Source: Ignavibacteria bacterium (GTDB taxonomy: Bacteria; Bacteroidota; Ignavibacteria; SZUA-365). From it: a stretch of DNA of 64,000 bases. The position numbers and the translations under genes are program-made. This document shows positions 7,861 through 14,967 of this stretch, in pieces (within the stretch, counting starts at the first letter, position 1; each line of letters opens with the position of its first letter). The stretch is taken from contig JADKJW010000007.1 in NCBI GenBank assembly GCA_016720835.1, positions 62,001 through 126,000 on the forward strand, in the 5' to 3' direction. The notes beneath the pieces were generated by a model that was not told the DNA's origin, did no database searches, and saw only the letters and a list, made by a program, of their open reading frames with translations.

Positions 7861-9828
7861 TCACCGAACGATCGTCAGGCACCGCTCCGCGACATTGCTG
7901 CCGTTCGTCATGCGCACGATGTACGTTCCGGCGGCGCACGCGGACGCGTCCCATGTCACGCGCGAAGGTCCTGCATCCCTCCAACCGGAGACGAGTGTGG
8001 CGACTCGCTCCCCGAGCGAAGAGTACACGGCAAGCGTCGTTTGGGCCGCCTCCCTGAGGGTGAAGGCGATGCTGGTGCGGTCCGTGAAGGGATTCGGGTA
8101 ATTTCCGTCGATCGTGAACGTGGCGGAAACGGACGCGATGGCCACCTCCACCGCGTGCGACAAGGTCGACGTTCCGTCGGTGTCGATCTGCCGCAGGCGA
8201 TAGCGGGCTTTGCCCAGCGCGCGATGCGCGGAGGTCAGAGGATCCGCGTACGTGTATCGCGTCGGGGTGCCTGTCGTTCCACGGCCGGGGACGAAGGCGA
8301 GGATTTCCCAGCTGCGGCCCGCATCGAAGGAACGCTGCACTTCGAAGCCGTGATTGTCGGTTTCGGCCAATACCTCCCATTCGAGTTGCACGGCATCGTC
8401 ACGCAACGCGGCAGTGAACGCGCCGAGTTCCACCGGAATGACGATCGCGTTGCGCGTGCGGAAGGCGGCGATGCCATTGTTGGACATGAGCACGAACAGC
8501 GTGATGAACACCCGGCTGCTGTTTTCGTCGAATTCGAGTTTATAGTCGACGTCTGTCACGTAGTTGTACAACCCGTCCACCCCCGCGTTGACGTTCATGT
8601 GATTGTAACCCAGCTTCGGGGTGCTTTCGAGAAAGCGCGTGGCCTGCACGGGATTGGTGACATCGATCAGGCGCGCGGTGGTGTTGTAGTTCGTCGTGGA
8701 CGCGTCGAAGGGATCCGTCGGCCGCGCGTCGGTGCAGACGAGCAGGCGCAGGGCGGTGTGCGGAAACTGCATGTAGGCGAGCGCGCCGGACGGACCCGTC
8801 CCGCTCGCGGAGTCCTCCGACAGCGCGATGTTGGTCGACATGGTGAAATTCTGCGGAAGCGCCTTGGAGGTTTGATTCTGATTGTTGAGGGTGGTGACGC
8901 GGATGGCGTTGTCCATCCAGATCTCTGAAAATGGCAGCGGACCCGTCGTCGCGATGCCGTGCGACGCGATGCCTTCGAGCGAGGAACGCACGCGGACGCC
9001 GAGGCGGAAGTCGAAAGGGCGGGCGGGTCGGCGGTCGGCGACGAAGACGTTCACTTCGCGGTTCGTGTTGTTCTGCTTGCAGTAGGGGCCGCCGGAAACC
9101 AGCATGCGCGTGCTGTCCACCTGCACCGTTTGTCCCGTGCTGTCCCGCTCCCAGCCGCGCTTGCCGACGACGTCGAAGGCGTCGCCCCAGCGCGACCACG
9201 TCATCTCGGAATTGTACTTCGTGGCACCGACGGAATCGTACTGCGGGGGCGAGAGAAGAGGATTGTAGGTGCGCAGCGTCGCGTAGACCCGCCGCGGGGT
9301 CGAGGAGGGCGTGTCCCAGCGGTACACCTGCCACGGGCCCTGCGTCGTGTCCTGTCCCATGCACATCTGCGGCGGCGCCTCGAAGATCGGCGCGACGAGG
9401 TTGCACGCGTAGATTCTGCCCTCGTCGTCGACGTCGATCTTGTACAGCGAAAAGCGGCGGTGGATGTAGCCGCCGTCCACCGTGTCGAGCGGCACGGGGA
9501 GCTGTCCGCCCATGCCGTTGAGCGCGCGGCCCAGTCCGGTGTTCGTCACGCCCGTCGCCGCGTCCCAGATGTGAATGCGCGGCGTCGGCACCCAGTAGTT
9601 CTGCACCTGCGTGATATCGGGATTGACGATGTACAGCACATCGCGGAAGCGGTCGTAGGCGAGTCCCGTGTATGTGCGGTCGCGCGTGCTCATGAACCAG
9701 TTCGGGTGCCCGGGCGAGGCCGGGGGCTTGTTGATCCAGAGCGTGTCCCAGTCGCGGCTCTGTTGCGCCGGCAGGGGGCCGACCGCGAAGAGTATCAATC
9801 CGATTCCGAAGTACAGCACCCGTTTCAT
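7861..9828 (-). CDS. Secreted protein with type IX sorting domain
   Basis: Extracellular or surface protein of 655 residues. A signal peptide (MKRVLYFGIGLILFAVGPLPAQ) is followed by about 430 residues without a domain I recognise, rich in aspartate and tryptophan. They contain repeated strand-like segments (YDRFRDVLYIVNP, IHIWDAATG, YKIDVDDEGRIYA) that look like a beta-propeller. From about residue 455 a fibronectin-like domain starts at VELGAFTAALRDDAVQLEWE. A C-terminal domain with the NYPNPF motif near residue 575 is typical of cargo of the type IX secretion system. The start is supported by a GGAGG site. It is the only recognisable type IX cargo in the window, and its function is unknown. 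Confidence 0.85.
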   Translation of the reverse strand: MKRVLYFGIGLILFAVGPLPAQQSRDWDTLWINKPPASPGHPNWFMSTRDRTYTGLAYDRFRDVLYIVNPDITQVQNYWVPTPRIHIWDAATGVTNTGLGRALNGMGGQLPVPLDTVDGGYIHRRFSLYKIDVDDEGRIYACNLVAPIFEAPPQMCMGQDTTQGPWQVYRWDTPSSTPRRVYATLRTYNPLLSPPQYDSVGATKYNSEMTWSRWGDAFDVVGKRGWERDSTGQTVQVDSTRMLVSGGPYCKQNNTNREVNVFVADRRPARPFDFRLGVRVRSSLEGIASHGIATTGPLPFSEIWMDNAIRVTTLNNQNQTSKALPQNFTMSTNIALSEDSASGTGPSGALAYMQFPHTALRLLVCTDARPTDPFDASTTNYNTTARLIDVTNPVQATRFLESTPKLGYNHMNVNAGVDGLYNYVTDVDYKLEFDENSSRVFITLFVLMSNNGIAAFRTRNAIVIPVELGAFTAALRDDAVQLEWEVLAETDNHGFEVQRSFDAGRSWEILAFVPGRGTTGTPTRYTYADPLTSAHRALGKARYRLRQIDTDGTSTLSHAVEVAIASVSATFTIDGNYPNPFTDRTSIAFTLREAAQTTLAVYSSLGERVATLVSGWRDAGPSRVTWDASACAAGTYIVRMTNGSNVAERCLTIVR

Positions 9829-10021
9829 ACCGAACCTCCGTTGACCGAAGATACCGAGACTTTCTGTCAGATGCTGTCGAAAAAGGAAGGGAGGAGGGAG
9901 TGGCGAGAAAACGATCGATCGTTTCGGGTTGCGGTATTCGTTCTCCCTTCTCCTTCACCTTCTCCCATCACCTTGAATTCAAGGGAGAAGGAGAACGTGA
10001 AGGTGAAAGTGAAGAAGAAGT

Positions 10022-10083
10022 CGTCCCCGTGTCTCCGCGTCCCCGTGTCTCCGCGTCCCCGTGTCTCCGCGTCCCCGCGTCCG
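10022..10083 (+). repeat. 16-bp tandem repeat, three full copies and a partial
   Basis: Units of CGTCCCCGTGTCTCCG start at 10022, 10038 and 10054, with a partial unit from 10070. On the minus strand the word is CGGAGACACGGGGACG, clearly related to the array at 4327-4422. It lies in the spacer between the type IX cargo gene and the NCS2-type permease gene. Confidence 0.9.
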
Positions 10084-10103
10084 ACCCCTCCGTATCACAA
10101 GCA

Positions 10104-11699
10104 TTACACCGCATCACCCACCGCCGGCCTGCTCGCGCGAGTGAGCGACAACAGCAGCAGCAGCGCGGCCAGCGCGGCATATGCCGATGCGAACTGATAC
10201 GGCACCTGTCGCATCAGGCCCTCGAGTTGCCAGGGCAGGTACATGACGCCGTCGGGCGAGGAGGAGTGGATGACGCCGAAGAACGCGAGCACCGCGAGGA
10301 TGAGCAGATACGCGGCGGAATGACGCAGGCGCTTGTCGATCATCTCGGCCAGAAACGCGCCCCAGAGCATGGCCGTCACGATGAAGCCGTTGCCGAGCGC
10401 CACGATGACGAGCAGGTCGGGCAGCGCCTTGCCCGCGGTGTTCAACAAGCGGGTGAAGGTCTCGGGCGCCACGAGCTCGGGATTGCCGAGCTTGATGGCG
10501 AGGAGCCGCGCCACCGTGGGGAAGAACGCAAAGCCTACGGCCCAGGAGTGACGCCGCGGACAGGCGTGGAAGGACTGGACGACGACGTCGAGCGCGACGA
10601 AGATCAGAATGGGCGCCAGCACGGCGCGCGGGATCAGCTCGATGACGAAGGACACGATGCCCAGCATGCCGCCGATGCCGATCACGATGCCGGTCAATAG
10701 CGTGTACCCGGCGCGCGCGCCCATGCGCTTGTAGGCAGGCTGTCCGATGTACGGCGTCGACTGCGCCACGCCGCCGGTGAGTCCGGCGAGCAGCGTGGCC
10801 ACCGCTTCGGTGAGGAGGATGTCGCGCGTCTTGTAGTCGTCGCCGGCGACGCGCGCGCTCTCGGTCACGTTGATGCCGCCGACGACGGTGAGCAGGCCGA
10901 AGGGAATGGCGATGGGCAGGTACTTCAAGGCGGGCACCAGTCCCTGCAGAAAGTCGAGCGTGGGAATCGGGAGGCCGGGATGCAGTTCGAAGGCCGGCAG
11001 CGAGAATTCGCCCCCGCCGATGAGCCCGCTCGGCGCGAGCGCGTAGTACAGCGCGGAACCCACCACCACCGCCGCGAGCACGCCGGGGATGTTCTTCGGG
11101 AGCGGGATGTTGGCAACCAGCGTGTACAGGACGATGCCGAGCGCGATGAGTCCCACCACCGGCATGCCGAAGATGTCCGCGAGCGGCACGAAGCCGATGA
11201 GCGCGAGGCCGATGCCCGCGAGCGATCCCAGCAGGCCCGCCTGCGGCACCACGCGCTGCACCCAGCCGCCGACGAAGGAGAAGATCACCTTCACCACGCC
11301 GATCATCACCATGGTCGCCATGCCGATGTACCAGGTCATCATCGCGGCCTGATGCACGTCCATGCCGTCGGCCTTCATCGCGATGAAGGCGGGCCCCAGC
11401 ACCACGAGCGCGATGCCGATGGTGGACGGCGTGTCGAGTCCGAGCGGCATGGCTGTGATATCGGATCGACCGGTCTTTTTAGCCAGGCGGAACGCCATCC
11501 ATGTGTACACCAGATCGCCGAAGAGCACGCCGAGCGCCGTGCCGGGGATCATCCGCGTGTAGATCACGTCGGCGGGAAACCCGAACACGAAGATCAGGAT
11601 GCCGGCGAGGAAGGACAGCACGGTGAGGTTGTCGAACAGGAGCCCGAAGAAACCGTTGAGGTCTCCGAGCACGAAGAGGCGGGGGCGGGAAGTGGTCAT
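10104..11699 (-). CDS. NCS2/AzgA-type nucleobase permease
   Basis: Polytopic inner-membrane transporter of 531 residues with about 12-14 hydrophobic helices, similar to xanthine/uracil/purine permeases. The first helices contain GDLNGFFGLLFDNL and a later MPLGLDTPSTIGIALV. The central NVTESARVAGDDYKTRDI segment resembles the family substrate-site region that carries a conserved acidic residue. The start at 11699 is where the hydrophobic N-terminus begins; the open frame upstream is intergenic. The next gene upstream on the same strand is a nucleoside permease, which fits nucleobase or nucleoside uptake as a shared theme. The exact substrate cannot be read from sequence. Confidence 0.75.
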   Translation of the reverse strand: MTTSRPRLFVLGDLNGFFGLLFDNLTVLSFLAGILIFVFGFPADVIYTRMIPGTALGVLFGDLVYTWMAFRLAKKTGRSDITAMPLGLDTPSTIGIALVVLGPAFIAMKADGMDVHQAAMMTWYIGMATMVMIGVVKVIFSFVGGWVQRVVPQAGLLGSLAGIGLALIGFVPLADIFGMPVVGLIALGIVLYTLVANIPLPKNIPGVLAAVVVGSALYYALAPSGLIGGGEFSLPAFELHPGLPIPTLDFLQGLVPALKYLPIAIPFGLLTVVGGINVTESARVAGDDYKTRDILLTEAVATLLAGLTGGVAQSTPYIGQPAYKRMGARAGYTLLTGIVIGIGGMLGIVSFVIELIPRAVLAPILIFVALDVVVQSFHACPRRHSWAVGFAFFPTVARLLAIKLGNPELVAPETFTRLLNTAGKALPDLLVIVALGNGFIVTAMLWGAFLAEMIDKRLRHSAAYLLILAVLAFFGVIHSSSPDGVMYLPWQLEGLMRQVPYQFASAYAALAALLLLLSLTRASRPAVGDAV

Positions 11700-11743
11700 G
11701 GGGAAGTGGGGAGTAGGGAGGCGGGAGTCAAGATCCGGGTGGG

Positions 11744-11811
11744 GGCAAGCGTCCCGCTTGCCGATTCCGATCTGAACAAACCCCTCGGGTGGGACCGGCG
11801 TCTCTGCCGGT
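11744..11811. other. Two adjacent perfect hairpins between transporter genes
   Basis: GGCAAGCG (11744-11751) pairs with CGCTTGCC (11755-11762) across a 3-base loop. ACCGGC (11794-11799) pairs with GCCGGT (11806-11811) across a 6-base loop. They lie between the nupC-like and NCS2-like genes. No T-run follows either hairpin, so termination is uncertain; they may instead be dispersed repeat elements. Confidence 0.5.
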
Positions 11812-11812
11812 T

Positions 11813-11833
11813 GATTCACGATTCACGATTCAC
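11813..11833 (+). repeat. 7-bp tandem repeat, three copies
   Basis: Three exact copies of GATTCAC at 11813, 11820 and 11827, directly beside the hairpins in the same spacer. Confidence 0.8.
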
Positions 11834-11883
11834 CCCTGGCTTGCCACCGTTCGGACAGGCTGCAGCCTTCACGATGCACATCC

Positions 11884-13205
11884 TCACCCCGCCAGCATTC
11901 CCGCGATCGACGCCGTCATCCAGGTCGCGATGGTGCCGCCAAAGACGGCCAGCAGGCCGAAGCGCGCGATGTCGGAGCGGCGGTTCTCCGCGAGCGGACT
12001 GATGCCGCCTATCTGAATCGCGATGGAGGCGAAGTTCGCGAAGCCGCAGAGCGCGTACGTCGCGATGACGATGGCCCTGCCGGAGAGCTGTCCCGCGCCG
12101 ATCATGTCGGCCATGCGCGAGTAAGCGACGAATTCGTTCAGCACGAGCTTGATGCCCATCAGGCTGCCCACGTTGAGCGCGTCGCCCCAGGGCACGCCGA
12201 TGGCGACGGCGATGTACTGGAAGACGAGACCGAAGAGCAGTTCGAGCGACAGCGGTTTGCCGAAATGCTGCGTCGTGACCGCGTTGAGGCCGGTCCAGTC
12301 GCCGAGCCCGCCGAGCAGGGCGTTGAGCAGCGCAATGATGGCGATGAAGGCGAGCAGCATGCCCGCGACGTTGAGGGCCAGACGCACGCCGTCGCCCGCG
12401 CCGGAGGCCGCCGCCTCGATGACGTTGGCGTGCGATTTTTCGATCTTCATGCGCACCGACCCCATGGTCTGCGGATCGCCGGTCTCGGGCATGAGCATTT
12501 TTGCAACGACCATGGTGGCGGGAGCGGACATGATGGACGCCGCGAGCAAATGTCCGGCGAACTGCACCTGCGCGGCATCCACCGCAACGCCCGACCACTG
12601 TGCGTACGCCACGCCGAGCATCTGCACGTAGGCCGCGAGCACGCCGCCCGCGATGTGCGCCATGCCGCTGAGAAGGATGGTGAACAGTTCGACTGCGTGA
12701 GCGTGGCGAGATAGGGACGGATGACGAGCGGCGCTTCGGTCTGCCCGATGAAGGTGTTGGCCGCCACGCACAGCGATTCGGCGCCGCTGGTGCGCAGCAC
12801 GCGCAGCATCACCCAGGCGATGCCCTGCACCACGCGCTGCATCACGCCGAGGTGATAGAGCACCGCCATCAGCGCCGCGAAGAAGATGATGGTGGGCAGC
12901 ACCTGGAACGCGAAGAAGAAGCCGAGGGATCCCGAGGTCGCGGGACCCTTCGCCAGCGATCCGAAGACGAACTGCGCGCCGTCCAGCGCGAAGCTGAACA
13001 CCCACACGAAGAAGCGGCTGCAGGCCATGAACGCCTCGCGGCCCGCCGCCGTCCTGATCACCAGAAACGCGAAGGCGAATTGCAGCGCGATGCCCGTCGC
13101 CACCAGACGCCAGTCGATCGCGCGGCGCTTCTTCGAAAACGCGAAGGCGAGGAGGAGGACGAGTGCCAGGCCGGGCAGGCCGCGGAGAATTGCTTCAACA
13201 GACAT
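11884..13205 (-). CDS. nupC: NupC-family nucleoside permease, frameshifted
   Basis: Concentrative nucleoside transporter that would import nucleosides with a cation. The N-terminal part (MSVEAILRGLPGLALVL to VIRPYLATLTQS) is in one frame. The C-terminal part (ELFTILLSGMAHIAGGVLAAYV to SIAGMLAG) is in another. They join at about 12690, where TCGAACTG is one base short of the expected TCGGAACTG. With one base restored the gene is 441 codons, a normal length for the family. Both halves keep the family pattern, including NTFIGQTEAPLVIRPYL and the C-terminal ALNVAGMLLAFIAIIAL. This suggests a sequencing or consensus error, or a very recent mutation. A promoter ends four bases before the ATG. Confidence 0.8.
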
Positions 13206-13209
13206 GCGC

Positions 13210-13241
13210 GGAAGTTACGGGGACAGGCGGCGCTGCGCAAA
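13210..13241 (-). promoter_or_regulatory. Promoter of the nucleoside permease gene
   Basis: Minus-strand TTTG (13238-13241), a 20-bp spacer and TAACTTCC (13210-13217). The -7-type box ends four bases before the ATG at 13205, so the transcript would be leaderless or nearly so. Confidence 0.4.
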
Positions 13242-13356
13242 CCTTGACAATCATTCCTCGATTCGCGAGCTTCGCGATCATTTCCCTCGCCATCGATCGC
13301 GCGCTTCGTCCTTCAAGGGCGGATCGCCATGCATACAGATTCCAGGAAGCAACGCC

Positions 13357-14487
13357 ATGACAGACACCGCAACCGATCCTCCGGCCCGGCGGGGCCGGCC
13401 GGACATCGAGGACCGCATCCTCCGCCCGAACGTATTCCGTCGAACCTGCATCGCATGCGGATTGCTCCTGTTCATGTGCGGAAGCGCGATCGCGCAGCGC
13501 GCCGCGGATCTCCGGCAGGGCAACGCCGACTACCCTGTGCCCGACCCCGCCGCCATGCATGCCCTGCAGGAGGGCGCTCCATCGCTCCTGCATCCGTCCA
13601 GCGTCAGGAGCCTCTCTCTCGCGACGAGCATGTCGTGGACGAGCACCGAGCCGCGCGTGACCGCCGGCTTCGAGTGCGCGCCGCTGCTCCTCGGCGATGC
13701 CGTGGATCTGTCCTCCTACCTCTCGGGGCGTCTCATGCGCGTGCTGCTGCGAACGCGCGTCTCGGCGGCCGCCGTGCTGAACGGAAGCGATGGATTCCAT
13801 GGCGCGCTCGGGCTCCGATGGATGCTGCACGACGATGCAGATCTCCGCTCCGATTCGCTTTTTCAGCGCACGCTCGCCGCGTGGGGACGAGCGATCCCCG
13901 AATTGGCAGCACCGTGCGGCGGCGCGGGGTTCTCCGACAACGGCGACGTCATGGCGTGTCTCACCGAAGGCGTGAGCGGCAGGCGCGGCATGCAGGCTGC
14001 GATCGACAGTCTGCGCGATGCCATGAAGGGCTCCCTGTGGAACCGGTCCGTGTTCGAGCTCGCCGTCGTGGCCGTCTATCGATCCCTTGGAGTCGATGCG
14101 GCGACGCGTTCGGATGCACTCGCCGTGAAGCAGTACCACATCCATGCAAACTGCGCGTTTCCGCTTGCCGGATCGAGTGGACAGATCATTTTCGGCGCCA
14201 GCGGAATGACCGGCCGCGGCGACGACGGGACGCCGTACCAGCGTCAGGGCGCGCTCACGGTGCGCGCGCTGTACGGTGGCGTCTCGGAGCGGTTCTTCGC
14301 CGAAACGACATTCGTCGCGGCGCACGGTCTCCAGCCCGCGTTCGTTCCCTCGCTCGGCGCCTTCCTGCGCGTCGCCAACGGCTGCTGGGTGCAGACCTCC
14401 GTCGGTGCGTCGCTCCCAGGTCGCTCCTGGATCAGTCCCGAGGCGTCTCTGCAACTCGTCTTCGGCACCCCGGAAATCAGACTCTGA
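13357..14487 (+). CDS. Hypothetical envelope protein
   Basis: Protein of 376 residues that I do not recognise. A charged N-terminal stretch is followed by a hydrophobic segment (residues about 29-47, IACGLLLFMCGSAIAQ) that looks like a signal peptide or anchor. The rest alternates polar and hydrophobic residues, and the last 120 residues (GQIIFGASGM, ERFFAETTFVAAHG, ASLQLVFG) resemble outer-membrane strands. The ATG at 13357 has AGGAAG eight bases upstream. The frame is open further upstream, but that region is the nucleoside permease gene on the other strand. It precedes the cysteine-rich gene and the TonB receptor on the same strand. Confidence 0.55.
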   Translation: MTDTATDPPARRGRPDIEDRILRPNVFRRTCIACGLLLFMCGSAIAQRAADLRQGNADYPVPDPAAMHALQEGAPSLLHPSSVRSLSLATSMSWTSTEPRVTAGFECAPLLLGDAVDLSSYLSGRLMRVLLRTRVSAAAVLNGSDGFHGALGLRWMLHDDADLRSDSLFQRTLAAWGRAIPELAAPCGGAGFSDNGDVMACLTEGVSGRRGMQAAIDSLRDAMKGSLWNRSVFELAVVAVYRSLGVDAATRSDALAVKQYHIHANCAFPLAGSSGQIIFGASGMTGRGDDGTPYQRQGALTVRALYGGVSERFFAETTFVAAHGLQPAFVPSLGAFLRVANGCWVQTSVGASLPGRSWISPEASLQLVFGTPEIRL

Positions 14488-14514
14488 GCGTCGACACGGC
14501 CGGGGACATGCGTC

Positions 14515-14546
14515 TTGCCGCATGTACGCCCGGCGTCGTACCTTTG
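14515..14546 (+). promoter_or_regulatory. Promoter of the cysteine-rich peptide and TonB receptor
   Basis: TTG (14515-14517), a 21-bp spacer and a perfect TAnnTTTG box, TACCTTTG (14539-14546). The box ends four bases before the ATG at 14551, the same geometry as in the nupC-like gene. Confidence 0.45.
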
Positions 14547-14550
14547 TTCC

Positions 14551-14901
14551 ATGCATTGCCGCAGTCTCATACCCGTGTTCGCCGTCGCCGCGCTGACGCT
14601 GCTGTTCTCCGTCACCGATGCGGAAGCGCTCGTGCTGCAGTTCGGTGAAGCGGACTGCTGCGCGGAATGCGTGCCCGCAGCGGCGGACGACGCGCCGCTC
14701 GACGCGTGCTGCGGTGAAGACGAGAGCCCGTGTCCCTTGCCCTGCCAGTTCTGCGGCTGTCCGTTGCGCGCGGTGCCTTCGATGGCACAGAGCGCGGGCG
14801 TGGCGTCGCTCACCGCCATCGCATCCACCGTTCCCACGGCCGTTCCGCCCCTCCTCCTCGCCGATCTCGACATCGACCCCCGCCCTCCGCGATTCGCATA
14901 G
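14551..14901 (+). CDS. Cysteine-rich secreted peptide
   Basis: Protein of 116 residues with a signal peptide (MHCRSLIPVFAVAALTLLFSVTDAEA). It is followed by nine cysteines within about 45 residues: ADCCAEC, DACCGEDESPCPLPCQFCGCPL. The pairing of CC and CxxC motifs suggests metal binding in the periplasm. The tail is hydrophobic and then proline-rich. The TonB-dependent receptor that follows 66 bp later also has a CC motif in its plug domain, so the two probably serve the same metal, perhaps copper or another soft metal. That is inference from neighbours and cysteine content. Confidence 0.6.
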   Translation: MHCRSLIPVFAVAALTLLFSVTDAEALVLQFGEADCCAECVPAAADDAPLDACCGEDESPCPLPCQFCGCPLRAVPSMAQSAGVASLTAIASTVPTAVPPLLLADLDIDPRPPRFA

Positions 14902-14967
14902 CGTTCTCCCGCTCCTCCCCGTGACAGGGGAGATCCCACTTTTCCTTTCCATCATTGCGGAGACGTC

